Assembly (NCBI GenBank): GCA_947095585.1
Contig: OX352761.1
Span: 129,858,277-129,922,276, forward strand
DNA: 64,000 nt
Reading direction: 5' to 3'
From: Nephrocerus scutellatus
Taxonomy: Eukaryota; Arthropoda; Insecta; Diptera; Pipunculidae
Position numbers and translations under genes: made by a program
Shown: in pieces, positions 49,301 to 58,312 of the stretch
How the letters are laid out: each line of letters opens with the position of its first letter
Position numbering within the stretch: position 1 is the stretch's first letter
The notes under the pieces: generated by a model
Databases searched by the model: none
Seen by the model: the letters and a program-made list of their open reading frames with translations, nothing else
Told to the model about the DNA's origin: nothing

Positions 49301-52300
49301 TGCAAATTTTCAGCCAAGTGTAGGAATGAAATTTGTAAATGGTGTAAGTAATACTGAGATGATTTCTTTCAGACAGAAATTGAGACTTGACGTAACACCT
49401 AGCTAAAGACTAAACGGGAAAATTTAAAACACATTATATAATTAATATGTCATTATATTTTCGTTAAATAAATACAACATAATTTTAAAAAGTAGTGATT
49501 TGTGATAATGTAGAGATTTAAATATAGGATTGCTTGTACTCGACGTATTCCGTGCACAATGCATCGTTCTTTATTTACTGGATTTAATATTGATACTTTT
49601 TCGTCTAATTTTCTTTTTATTTTGTCAAATCTGATTGAATGAAAATTTTAAGTGGCTATGACGAACGTTCGTGGGCGCCGTGGCTCAGTGGTAGTGCACA
49701 TGGCTGCTGCGCAGGAGGTTCAGGTTCGAATCCCAGAAACACCAAAAGTTATTTTCACGGTGTCCCACCTCTCGCGAATGGGTGACAAACGTTACGAGAC
49801 TAATTAATACCTTGTCACGGAAAGCTTCTCAATTCGCCGTTCGGATCCGGCCTTAAATTGTAGGTCCCTTCCTTTTGTGTCCAAAAATTAACATGTGCAG
49901 CACAAATGGTCGCGAGAAGTTGGGCCTTGGACCGCAATGGTCTGTCGCGCCAAATATTATTATTTTATGACGTTCGACTCGCTAACGATAATAGGGGTGA
50001 CAATTGCTATATTGCTTTGGCAAAGCCAGCTTTACTTTAATTCTCAAAGCAACAGCTTTTGGTTTTACCGCCTTACGGTGAGCACCATAACTATAAAATG
50101 GCTTTAGTTTCTTAATCCTAAACATTTTTTGGATTTACTTTCGGCTTTATGCTTATGCGATTGTTGTTGTAAGCCAAGCTGGCTTTGCCAAAGCAATATA
50201 GAAAATATCTATTATCTGGCAGACGATTTGATGGAATTAAACTTGTTTTTTTTAATAACATGGTAATCATATTAGTTCTTAATGCGATGCGAATAAAAAC
50301 CAGCTGACTCCACACGGAAACAATTCTCTTTTAATTATGTTCTTATTAAATGATACTTATTTATGGTGCAAAATGCGTTCATTTTAAAATTATATTAAAA
50401 TACTAGGGTATCGCAAATAGCGTATTCTTTCAATAGTTCAATACAAGCCGTGAAACCTCGTCACAGCTTTGAAAAAACAAGTTAATGACACCACAGAGGG
50501 TGACTCATTTTAACTCATTCACACTTCACAGCACGCTCGCTCAATAGTTACATAGTAATACTTGGATACGATATAGTGGAAACACACGAGACACGATAGC
50601 AGCAGAAGCATAAAGCAAGTAGTCATGACGAGCAAGATATATATGTGGAGCAACAGCAACAACTGTCGATCAACTGATTTAGTTGTACGGCTAAGTAGAA
50701 AGCAAATTCCGACCCTCCTGAACCATCAACAACCTAAACAGAAATGGGGAGTGTTTAAATAGGAAATAGAACGAAAATTATAATAAGTATTCGATTGTTT
50801 TTCTGTTTTTCAATTGCGTCAGTTAAATGATTAAAGGAAATTATTATCCAAAGCACTGAGCATTATCGTGATGACATGATTTTTATGTTGGGATTCACTT
50901 ATCACAATGCAATTGATTTAAATAAATTGTTGGTGTAAAAAGTCGATGAGACGGATAGATGTAGAGAAGGAAATTGAAAATTAAACATCACATTCAGTAC
51001 AAGAATTTTATTGATTTTTCATGTATCGGAAGGGTCAAAATCGTGCCAGGTTCAAGGTTTCTTTGTTCGATCATTTGTTAAGTAAAAGGCAGAGGAAAAT
51101 TGCGTTAAGAAACTAAGCGTTTATTAATGAATGGGGTTTGAATTTCTAAATCGACAACTTGGATGTTATGGTATCATTCATTGCATTTTTTGAATCACCT
51201 ATAGAAATGTGCGTTAATAACCTTGGTGATATTTTATTAAATAAAATAAAACTTAAAAAGTTTTTATAAAATTTACAGTACAAATACAAAAACACAAACT
51301 AACTAAACGGGAATTTTATATGCCTACTTTTAAAAAACTTAAAAAAGTTTTGGGTTTATTTTGAAATAAAGGTAAAAAGGTGAAGTAAAATTTCATTATT
51401 TGTTAGTAACATACGAAAAACAAAATTGAATTTATTTGCAACAAACTAGTTTGCCTCCAACCACCAAGACACCGTTTAGATCCACCAAGAGCTAAAATAA
51501 CAAGCGTTGTCTGGATGCCCCTCACACCCTACTGACCCAACCAAACTGACCGCTATAAATATATGTATAAACAAAAACGGGTTCGAATCGTGAGTAAAGA
51601 TCGCGAGTTCATACATAAAGCATTGGAGTCATTATAGTAGCCAACTAGAGGATGTCCACAAGGCGGCGTCCTATCACCACTCTTTTCTGTTCTAGTAATG
51701 GACCAGCTACTCTACAGGCTCAAGAATAATCTTATCACAAACTTTCCCCATTTTGCACCTACAACCAAAAAACTTCTCAAATACAACATAAAAGAAATAG
51801 ACAAGGCAATTAAGTTAAACCGCCATGCAGTCAGATCTCATGTCTGGTACAGGACGGAACATGGCCCATTCCATAGCCACTTAATAAAAATGGGGAAATC
51901 CTAAACGGATCGCCATAACACATACTTTTTAAATTCTCTATATTAACTTCACTTGCCCGTGGCTGGCTGGCTGGCTGGCCAAATCTTGTGATCAATTTTT
52001 AACCCACTTCCTACAGCCCGATTTTATTGAAATTGCACACATGTATATCTCCCAAGACAACACTTTCTATTAAAATTTGAGGCCCCTCGGGCCGCGGGGT
52101 CGGGGGGCTCTCATACAAATATTTTACAAAATTTACCCGATTTTATTTAAACTTTGTACACATGTGTGTCTTCGATGGAAAACACTTTTTGTACAAATTT
52201 GGAGCGATCGGCCCCTTGGGGACCCCAATATACAATTTTTAAATATCGCTATATCGCATCAGATCACGGCAAAGTCTGAGCTCTGTGCTTTGTGAGCAGC

Positions 52301-55300
52301 GCTGTTCGCTGCCGCTGCGTCATTTGTGAATGATTTTGCCACAAAACGAGCACGCAGTGTGTGTGTGTGTGTGTGTGTATCCCCGATTAGAGAATTTATA
52401 AGAAAAATTTTAATTTTTATGGGTTGTTTTTTTTAATTCTCTATATTAACTTCGCGTGCACGTGGCTGGCTGGCTGGTCAAATTTTCTGATCAATTTTTG
52501 CACACATGTATATTTCCGGTGACAATACTTTCTATTAATTTTTTGAGGCCCTTCGGAACCCCGGTTCGGGGGGCTCCCCTACAAATATTTTACAAAATGT
52601 ACCCGATTTTCTTTAAATTTTGTACACATGTGTGACGAGCACGCAGTGTGTGTGTGTATCTCCGATTAGAGAATTTACAAGAAAAATTTTAATTTTTTTG
52701 GGTTGTTTTTTTATATATGAAGCTTTCATCCGAAAAAGTTTCCAAGGCCTACAGTTCCGTGGCAGAATGTCAGAACGGTGGACCTGGCATTCAGAATGGA
52801 ACAAAGCCAACGCATATTGTGGTAAATATCTGGGTTGCACAATAGATCTTGAGGTCGCAGCGCACAAAGCTTTCCAGCCCAGTAATAATAAAAATAAATG
52901 GCTGCTTTCTGATACGCTAGGCATTACCTCATAAGAATTAAATATAAAACCTATATAAATAACAAGTAAATGTAAAAAACTGCGTTTTTCGGCTAGAAAC
53001 TTTTATTTATACATCGACACACCACACAGTCCTTTATTATTTGGTAATATCCGCCAAAACATCTGTTTTTGAGGTCGGGGCTATTTCAAAGAATTTTCTT
53101 TTTTCACGCTTCACACGCTCCACACACGACACGCGTCAAAAGCGGGCCCCTGACATTGAGCCGCTCCCAGTTTCAGCCCTCTAGGTCGTACGAAAGGTGG
53201 TTAAAAAAGACCTCAAAAAACGAGAAAATGGAGCAATTTCAAACCATCATACGCGCCACATAAAAAACGCGTCATACTTAGCCATTCACAAAATTTCAGC
53301 TCTCTAGGTCGTGTGGAAGGTGGTTAAAAAGGATCTCAAAGTAGACGAAAATACAGACAAGAAGAGGTCAAGTAAATAATTAAGTTTTTAAAAAATAAAT
53401 GCTGATAGTTGGTAAGCGCATCACTTGAGAACGGCTGGGCCGATTTGGTTAAATTTTTTTTTAAATGTTCGTAATAATAATAATAATATTCGGCGCGACA
53501 AGACCGTTGCGGTCCAAGGACACAAATGGAAGGGACCTACAATTTAAGGCCGGCTCCAAACGGCGAATTGAGAAGCTTTCCGTGACTATTTATTACTCTC
53601 GGAACGTTTGTCACCCATTCGCGAGAGGTGGGACACCGTAAAAAATAGTTTTAGTGTTACTGGGATTCGAACCACGAACCTCCTACTCAGTATTCATGCG
53701 CATTTCCACTGAGCCACGGTGCCGTTTTAGTCCGAATAATCGTAATAGTCCAAATAATATAAGCTACCACGATGGTAAGAGGGTTCATGTGTGCGGGTAG
53801 TAAAGCGCTCGGTAACAGCTAGTTATTAATAAAAACATATTTCCTTATAACAATCACATAGGTCTTGATCCAATTATTAGAAACCAAAATAAATTTAATA
53901 AATTTAACAAACATCTTGTTTTGGAATAACTTAACTGCATAAAGATCAGCAACATAAAATTCTCCGTACACATCTTTGTAATTTATACATGTTGTAGAAG
54001 AATCGTTCACTGGATATACCATATTCGTACAGCTATTTATAGATTCATCTAACGATTCGCGAACACTTCTCGCCTCGGCGTATAGTTGAAAAAACTTATA
54101 AAAATAATATATTTTTTAAATATAAGCATTTATATTAAAAAGTTACATCACAATATATATTTATTCTATATTTTACTATAGTACATATATATAGTAAGTC
54201 GAGGACTTGCAATGACTAATGAGTAGGAATTATCGTTACGGTCATCGTTTTAGTAAGATAGGCTAATATTAATAGCTAATAAAAGCTGATTCAAATTATC
54301 GCGCTGTTATTAGCGTTTCATATCGTACTTAAATAATTTGATATTTTGCCTAAAAGTTTCTAAATAAAGCGACATTTCCAATTCTTCTGCTGATATAGTA
54401 AAGCTCTTTATCAGCGCCATAGCTGGAGCAAGCAAACATGATTCAAGATAACGCAATATTAAATATTTATATTTTATTTCACAATAGAAAACGAAATTAT
54501 GCTTTAGTATGTGTGTTTGAAAGTGGGTGCAGTTGTAATTTTTGAATCATTGTTTTAATACGCGGTGTCATCCAAACGGACGTAGTTTGATTTTAATGTG
54601 ATTATAATATATGTACACAATTTTGATGTATCGCAACTTATTTCAGTCTCATGTGACACACACTACATGTGTATTGAGAACAATAAGCATTCTAAAGCAA
54701 CACTATTCGGTTCAGTTTAGAAATCAGTTGTAATTTGAGGATAATCATGCAAATTGTATGCTTATTTGGTACCTCTTTACACAGTTACGCTTTTGAGTTT
54801 GTTTCTACTGTAAGATAATTAGGTCAATTGTAACGTGCAAATATTTCTTGGTACATAGTTAATTTCCTTTTACAGTAAGTAGAAATAATAGTCGAGAGTT
54901 AAGTCAAGAAAAGTAAACCAGTTGCTCCATTATAAAATGTGATAAAATGTAGCAATTATTCTTTATATGGAGTCATCCAAAAAGTTGAGGTTGAAATAAA
55001 AATGTTACCTAGTTCCATATTTACAACAAATACAAATAATTTTGTAATTGAGATAAATCTAACATAGATTAAGAGATTAATATTGCCGAATATAATCATT
55101 AAAATGAGGTAATAGACATTTTTATTACTTTACGTTTAACTAATGGGAATTAGGCGGGGAAGTAAGTCGAACCTGTTTGCAGTTATATGCAACAATGGAC
55201 AATAAATATACGCCGGTTAAGCATTATACTCAATGTACAACTGTGTTAAAAAACGCAGCAAAAACAATAAATGCTCTAATAAAAACAATAAAGTTCCTCT

Positions 55301-56610
55301 TATCTGGCTGCTAAGGCACAGTGGATATCAGCAGATGAACAATTATATTACCAAAAGAAACAATGAGGAAAATGTTTAAACTTACCCTTAACAACTGGCT
55401 CCGAAACTAGCATCTGTTCTTCTTGTGGAATCATCTCCATTAAATCGGCAATGTTCTTGGCCAACATATTATCAACAATGTCCAACAAATGTGGCTTCAA
55501 TGAATGGAATTTGGTGAAGTCTTGATGAATAAGAATGTCTTGCATTTTCTTAATATCAGGGAAATCTCCAGGTGAAATTTGATGTTCTCGTTGAAGACGA
55601 TCGTAAATTTGTCCCAGATTCTTAATAAGATCTTTCTTTTTGCTGTCTTTGCCAAACACTGATGGCATCTCCTTACGCAACTCAGCAATGATGTACGCGT
55701 GCACTTTAGCGAGGCGGGCACGTTTAATCAAATCGTTAAGTTTACGGAGAGCAGCATTTCGTGGCAACGATTGCAAATCACGGAAGAGATCCTGCTCTTC
55801 GTCCTCGAAAAGGCGGCGGTTCGAGTCGAAACGCAATGGCTGGTCCCAGAACGAACCAATATAGACGCGAGCCACTTCGGGTGTTTGAAGCACTTTCCCA
55901 AGAGACCACATAAGAGCTCCGTAGACACGCATCAACTGCTGATGATCGATCATATCAGCCTTGTTGAGAATAATTCGTATTTTGTCATCGTGTCCTTTGA
56001 GCGCTTCAATTGAACGTCTAAATTCATCAGAGATATCCAGTTTGTGAGCGTCAAACAAAAGAATAATGCGATCGACTCGCTCCGCAAACCATTCCAGAAC
56101 ACCAGTGAAATCATAGCCGCGATCAATGCGTTGTTTTTCACCCGACAGGATGCCTGGAGTATCCACAATGGAGAGGGCCTGCAGAACAGGGGATCCTACA
56201 GTAGAGCACTGGAAACGATTGAGGAATGCATTGCCATATTTACTAAGAGGGCGGAATTGTTTCTTTGGATCGACGACAAGAGCATTGCCAGGAATTACAC
56301 CCTCCTTTTCATCATACATTACAGCGATAAAGCGATCAGTTGTTGGCTCAGGTCCGATTCGTATGCCAGGAAAATCCCTCTCCAATAAGTACCGGATAAA
56401 TGTTGTTTTTCCCGTGGAGTATTGACCCACAAGTAAAATCATTGGCTTTGCATCGAAGTCTGGATCTTCCAGTTTCGGTGAATGGAAATCATGGAATTGA
56501 TAGTGCTCTTCGAGAGGAAGCAGTTTACTGCGATAAATTTTCTTTAATTCACCAATAACATTCTCGACAACCTCTTGGGCATTTTTTTCTCGTTTCAGAA
56601 AACTAAACAT
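34340..56610 (-). CDS. Past1: EHD-family ATPase/GTPase, endocytic recycling
   Basis: EHD proteins are dynamin-like nucleotidases that tubulate membranes and return cargo from recycling endosomes. Three exons (55386-56610, 34614-34787, 34340-34542) join in phase to 533 residues, the usual EHD length. Exon 1 carries the P-loop GQYSTGKT (residues 62-69), the threonine-containing switch region near PEPTTDRF, DTPG and NKAD, plus the helical arm. Exons 2-3 carry the linker (GGAFDGVVDDTVSPFGYM) and the EH domain with LPNSVLSKIWKLSDVDGDG, an EF-hand loop DVDGDGFLDSDEF, and the basic tail PPSKR. The middle intron is 20,598 bp and is a transposon sink. If exon 1 were not spliced, the frame would continue only 11 codons to a stop at 55348, giving a protein without the EH domain. 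The start is the first ATG of the conserved MFSFLK N-terminus. Confidence 0.96.
35002..35345 (+). mobile_element. Helitron-like non-autonomous element
   Basis: Begins 'atccatactaatattataaa' and continues 'gtaactccgtctgtctgtta' and 'aacggctggaccgattt', a block widely seen in insect non-autonomous rolling-circle repeats. It ends 'gtttttta' then 'gctttt'. Parts recur at 41865-42060, 51485-51625 and 53400-53822, where the 3' terminus reads CAGCTAG, the CTAG-type end expected of Helitrons. It has no coding capacity. Confidence 0.6.
35370..36095 (-). mobile_element. LINE reverse transcriptase fragment
   Basis: The minus strand at 35930-36010 reads SGVPLGTHLGPLLFILFIND, an RT motif, followed by a frame-shifted LYADNVKLF near 35890-35915 (YADN in place of YADD). 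The 35372-35656 frame gives a typical C-terminal region (ELRGFIPFHVPIKQFKANSL). It is broken by stops and frameshifts. Confidence 0.75.
36100..38700. other. Past1 intron sequence, nothing assigned
   Basis: Mixed AT-rich DNA. A minus-strand frame at 36660-36920 starts MPSVERTRMFRERHK, reminiscent of basic N-termini in some transposon proteins, but the rest is not recognisable. Frames at 37253-37564, 37674-37982 and 37755-38202 overlap one another and are not credible genes. Confidence 0.4.
38708..39583 (+). repeat. end-inverted repeat element, copy 1 (about 876 bp)
   Basis: Starts AAATTCTCTATATTAACTTC and ends GATTAGAGAATTTAGATG plus a T-rich run. The end motifs AAATTCTCTAAT and ATTAGAGAATTT are inverted copies of each other. 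Internal marks are a GGTCGTC microsatellite, repeated 'acacatgtgt' and 'gaggcccc' blocks, and a GAGAGA tract. It is nearly identical, in reverse complement, to 47756-48639. No transposase frame is visible. It resembles Helentron-associated (DINE-1-like) elements in having short inverted motifs near both ends and a microsatellite core. Confidence 0.75.
39650..40195 (-). mobile_element. Tc1/mariner (IS630-type) transposase pseudogene
   Basis: Minus-strand pieces in order are NDDDSAVTVNRNRYWML, a shifted core, SVFGDRVISR, and the C-terminal stretch VMTNLVQRIHSCRR with GGHV/DIC-like residues. This is the layout of the insect IS630-Tc1-mariner transposase with QQDGA and WPPRSCDLTPLD motifs, the latter deleted here. 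Multiple frameshifts make it inactive. Confidence 0.6.
40200..41860. other. Past1 intron sequence, nothing assigned
   Basis: AT-rich DNA without recognisable coding frames. Short chance frames (for example 40567-40770 minus) show no domain. Confidence 0.4.
41865..42065 (-). mobile_element. Helitron-like 3' end fragment
   Basis: The reverse complement ends 'acaacgctgggtatttcagc' then 'tagt', giving the CTAG(T) terminus. It contains 'aaaacggctggaccgatttt' near its other end. It belongs to the same family as 35002-35345 and 53400-53822. Confidence 0.5.
42085..43340 (+). mobile_element. Jockey-like LINE, reverse transcriptase pseudogene
   Basis: Plus-strand frames in order are SLKSYRPVSLLSSVEKIFEK, FCVSLADERSSTFKIQKLAG followed by VPQSSVSSP, then the catalytic box ALFADDTEVF (FADD) at about 42870, and the thumb NTIKYLGLHMD. 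No RNase H follows, which fits the Jockey clade. Stops and shifts make it inactive. After a SINE insertion the non-coding tail appears to resume, and 'gcaaataaagattctattct' at 43880-43905 looks like a LINE polyadenylated end. Confidence 0.75.
43359..43567 (-). mobile_element. tRNA-derived SINE inserted in a LINE, tail-truncated
   Basis: The minus-strand head has a mutated box A (GTAGCTCAGTGG) and box B GGTTTGAATCC. The body runs to 'ccttccatttgtgtt' and then stops, so the (ATT)n tail block is missing. It lies immediately after the Jockey-like coding remnant. Confidence 0.82.
43580..45630. other. Past1 intron sequence, LINE tail and AT-rich DNA
   Basis: 43580-43910 contains AT-rich, (AAT)n-rich sequence, probably the 3' end of the LINE. 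43912-44060 ('ggcgttgctcggctgtcccc') resembles the Helitron-like terminal block. The remainder, to 45630, holds no recognisable gene. Frames at 44316-44522 and 45255-45443 have no domain. Confidence 0.4.
45640..45975 (+). mobile_element. Jockey-clade LINE fragment
   Basis: The frame 45701-45883 includes FDNLLTFCRHAK and TTYKDIGRLIINYAAHIW-type residues, followed, across a shift, by a decayed QNTxLRIATGC. This is the reverse-transcriptase C-terminus seen also at 29010-29695. The block upstream ('tgcgtagaaccaatcg') is shared with 32830 and 29040. Confidence 0.65.
45980..46955. other. Past1 intron sequence, nothing assigned
   Basis: AT-rich sequence. A 68-codon minus-strand frame (46132-46338) shows no domain. 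Confidence 0.4.
46960..47185 (-). mobile_element. LINE C-terminal fragment
   Basis: The minus-strand frame FTFKPIFGRIGKFRDTFFNP then TRMWNANGMPS parallels KPIFGRTNQFRDSFYSRTIV / MWNELANSVF at 281-481. It is a second copy of the same non-LTR family. Confidence 0.6.
47692..47755 (-). repeat. end-inverted repeat element, partial copy abutting copy 2
   Basis: The reverse complement reads TATATTAACTTCGCGTGCCC and the GGCTGGCTGG microsatellite, i.e. the first 60 bp of the element. It joins directly to the T-rich end of the copy at 47756-48639, making a head-to-tail tandem junction. Confidence 0.65.
47756..48639 (-). repeat. end-inverted repeat element, copy 2 (inverted partner)
   Basis: Close to identical, in opposite orientation, to 38708-39583 over its whole length, including the GAGAGA tract, 'gcgctgcatgg' and 'acacatgtgt' blocks. 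Small differences (for example one substitution in 'ctgtactgg'/'ctatactgg') show it is a separate copy. The two together can form a stem with a loop of about 8.2 kb in the Past1 pre-mRNA. Confidence 0.8.
48645..49670. other. Past1 intron sequence, nothing assigned
   Basis: No credible gene. Frames at 48709-48918 and 49173-49406 (plus) lack domains and recognisable start context. Confidence 0.4.
49673..49966 (+). mobile_element. tRNA-derived SINE, full-length
   Basis: Box A (TGGCTCAGTGG) and box B (GGTTCGAATCC) are intact, the full body follows, and the tail is 'aaatattattattt'. The flanks 'tatgacgaacgttcg' (left) and 'tatgacgttcg' (right) look like a target-site duplication with a small indel. 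It is about 294 bp in the plus orientation. Confidence 0.88.
50004..50201. mobile_element. MITE with 26 bp terminal inverted repeats
   Basis: The left end CTATATTGCTTTGGCAAAGC (continuing CAGCTT) is repeated exactly in reverse complement at 50176-50201. It is 198 bp and non-coding. The terminal CTATATTGCTTT is shared with the element at 58313-58599. Confidence 0.7.
50205..51480. other. Past1 intron sequence, nothing assigned
   Basis: AT-rich sequence without credible frames or named repeats. Confidence 0.4.
51485..51625 (-). mobile_element. Helitron-like fragment
   Basis: The reverse complement matches 35200-35345: 'tatgaactcgcga', 'cacgattcgaac', 'ggttgggtcag', 'gtgaggggcatccagacaac'. It is a 3' portion only. 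Confidence 0.5.
51640..51905 (+). mobile_element. LINE reverse transcriptase fragment (R1/LOA-like)
   Basis: Reads GCPQGGVLSPLFSVLVMDQL, the RT motif preceding the catalytic box in RNase-H-bearing LINEs, then departs from the family after a short stretch (KNNLITNF onward). The YADD box is absent, so it is a truncated, rearranged fragment. Confidence 0.65.
51931..52434 (+). repeat. end-inverted repeat element, copy 4 (tandem unit 1)
   Basis: Same ends as copy 1 (AAATTCTCTATATTAACTTC ... GATTAGAGAATTTA and a T run), but with a GGCTGGCTGG microsatellite near the left end and a (GT)n tract near the right end. It is shorter than copies 1 and 2. It joins directly to the next unit. Confidence 0.75.
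52435..52714 (+). repeat. end-inverted repeat element, copy 5 (tandem unit 2, internally deleted)
   Basis: Starts AATTCTCTATATTAACTTCG immediately after the T run of the preceding unit, keeps the GGCTGGCTGG and (GT)n marks, lacks the middle, and ends with the same GATTAGAGAATTTACAAG and T run. The head-to-tail junction is direct. Confidence 0.75.
52720..53090. other. Past1 intron sequence, nothing assigned
   Basis: A plus-strand frame (52620-52934) includes a GRMSERWTWHSEWNKANAYC stretch that looks coding-like, possibly retroelement-derived, but I cannot assign it. Its first part is simply the preceding repeat. Confidence 0.3.
53095..53345. repeat. satellite-like repeat, reverse of 13325-13725
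   Basis: Two units carry 'ctctaggtcgt' then 'ggaaggtggttaaaaa' or 'gaaaggtggttaaaaa' and 'cctcaaa' or 'tctcaaa', the reverse complement of the satellite near 13.3-13.7 kb. Confidence 0.6.
53400..53822 (+). mobile_element. Helitron-like element interrupted by a SINE
   Basis: The left part has 'aacggctgggccgatttg' and 'aatgttcgtaat'. The right part resumes 'cgtaatagtcc' and ends 'ggtaacagctag', a CTAG terminus. The repeated 'cgtaat' at both SINE borders is consistent with a short target-site duplication. This dates the SINE as younger than the Helitron-like copy. Confidence 0.6.
53472..53723 (-). mobile_element. tRNA-derived SINE nested in a Helitron-like element
   Basis: The minus-strand head has box A (TGGCTCAGTGG) and box B GGTTCGAATCC. 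The body has an internal deletion between 'tttgtgtcc' and 'ttggaccgcaacgg', and the tail is (ATT)n on the left. It is one of the better-preserved heads. Confidence 0.85.
53825..55345. other. Past1 intron, proximal part
   Basis: A minus-strand frame from about 54095 to 53819 reads LYAEARSVRESLDESINSC then a Cys-containing stretch to a stop. It looks like a fragment of a secreted-protein gene or pseudogene that I cannot name. The rest is AT-rich. An AATAAA on the minus strand lies near 55120. Confidence 0.35.
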
Positions 56611-57520
56611 TTTTTTTGTCGGCTGCTCGTGAGTAACAATAAATTTATGTGCTTATGAAATACCCGTCCACGACTCCAACTTGACTTGATTGCGAGAGGT
56701 ACGTATGTTAGTATAACACTTAAAAAGGAATTTCCGAGCGTACAAAGATAGAAATAAAAAAATAAAAATGAATTTTTCTGGCGACAATGACCGCAGCTGC
56801 TGATCCGTCGTTACCGTTCCGTACCGTGCTATAAACTTGAACGTTTAATAGAACTGATGTGCTGGATCTCGAATGTAAATCCGTCCTTTGGATTCGGGTA
56901 CGGGTAGTTGAACAAATATAAAATTGTCATTTTTCAAGTAAAAAAATTATCAGGCTGTCAAAATGCATAAGCTAGAATAGAGCAAAAGATATGTTATATA
57001 TTTTGTCTCTTATTCACAAAGGCGCACTATAACACTATAGGAAAACGTTTGCTGACGTTTGCAATTTAGAATGTGTTGGCTAGGTAGTTCGTGTTTTAAA
57101 TACAGGGTCGGTATCAAATATTAATTTTTTTTCACATCTTTCAGTGCTTTAGGCATTTTATGTAACAAACAGTAGGTACGTTTTTTCTCGTACAACTTGT
57201 CCACACAAAATAAGTAATAAGAAACAAATATTAAAAAATCATGTTCTATAAACATTCCAATTTTAATTTCCCTTATTTGTCCGCTTCAGGCCTAGACTGT
57301 CCGCTACAAATATAATGAATTGTTGCTGACAAATGGAGAAAAGTAATTAAATAATTATTTGCTTGAAATAACTAAACTTATTATAGAAAGCTCTCACAAT
57401 GGAAAAACTTAATACGGAAGACGATTGTATGGATTTCCAACGAGTCTAGGCACAGCTGTTCTCGCACAATTCCTCTTAGGCACTTAGGCAATCATTCTCG
57501 CACAATTAGTCTCAAAAACT
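56611..57520. other. Past1 upstream region
   Basis: Contains the Past1 5' untranslated region and presumably its promoter. No TATA box or other decisive element was identified. 57385-57500 has a weak resemblance to the MITE at 63869-63986 ('acaatggaaaaactt', 'tgtatggatttc'). Confidence 0.4.
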
Positions 57521-57559
57521 ATTTGTTAAAGATTATGGCATTTATTCACAAAAAATCTG

Positions 57560-57945
57560 TCGATTTTTTCCTTTTTATTTGTATTAATTTTTTAATAAAA
57601 AATATAAAGAATAATAATTTAGCAACAATTATTTTTTTTTCCTTTAAATTTGTAATTTCTTTTTCAATAACAAACAATTATAATATTTTTTTCTTGAAAT
57701 TTGTAATTGTATTACTTTTTAATAATAAATAATAAGAATAATACTTGAGCAAGAATTCATTTTTTGTCCTTTAAATTTGTAATTGTATTACTTTTTCAAT
57801 GCAAAAAAATATTAATTATTTTTTTTTCTTTTCCTTTAAATTTGAAATTGTATTACTTTATAATAATAAAGAATAAGAATATTCATTTAGCAAATTTTTT
57901 CCCCTTTTTAATTTGTAAATTAGTTATTTCTTGCTCTAGTTTTTA
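57560..57945. repeat. AT-rich tandem repeat, about 90-100 bp unit
   Basis: About four imperfect units, each with 'tcctttaaatttgtaattg', 'tattacttt', and an 'aataataaataataagaata'-like block. It is non-coding; the small frames here are by-products. Confidence 0.7.
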
Positions 57946-58312
57946 AGTAATTTTATATTTCAGCAAAATATAATTTTGCGAAGAATTTCCTGAGAAGAGA
58001 ACGAGAAGAATTGTATGAGAACAATTGTGAGAAAAAAGAAAAGAAAAGAATCCACCGAGAATTCACCGAAAGTGGAGCCTGAACGTTCTATACGGCAAAA
58101 GAACAACAAATTGACAAACATACGCACAAACACCCACAAATGCTTCGCTAAGTGTAGCCACAACGTTCATTGGCATGACTTTCATTCCCATGCCTGTCTA
58201 GCTATCCTCTAAGTATTGTTTTTCCATTGCGAGGGCTTAAAATCAATGCTTTAATTGATAGGTTTCAATGACTAGAAGCGTTGTTACAACATTACATTCC
58301 ACTCTATCCCAT

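Larger units (their letters stand above)
34788..55385 (-). other. 20.6 kb Past1 intron filled with repeats
   Basis: Bounded by GT (55384-55385 on the minus strand, in AAGG|GTAAGT context) and AG (34788-34789, TTTTAG). It holds Helitron-like pieces, several LINE fragments, a Tc1-type pseudogene, three SINEs, a MITE and five copies of a tandem-forming repeat. No intact gene other than Past1 was recognised in it. Confidence 0.85.

Noticed and set aside
49673..49745. A tRNA gene
   Set aside because: Box A and box B are present, but the acceptor and anticodon stems do not pair and the sequence continues into a conserved SINE body with an ATT tail.
55640..56425. Four plus-strand ORFs of 74-114 codons
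   Set aside because: All are antisense shadows of Past1 exon 1.
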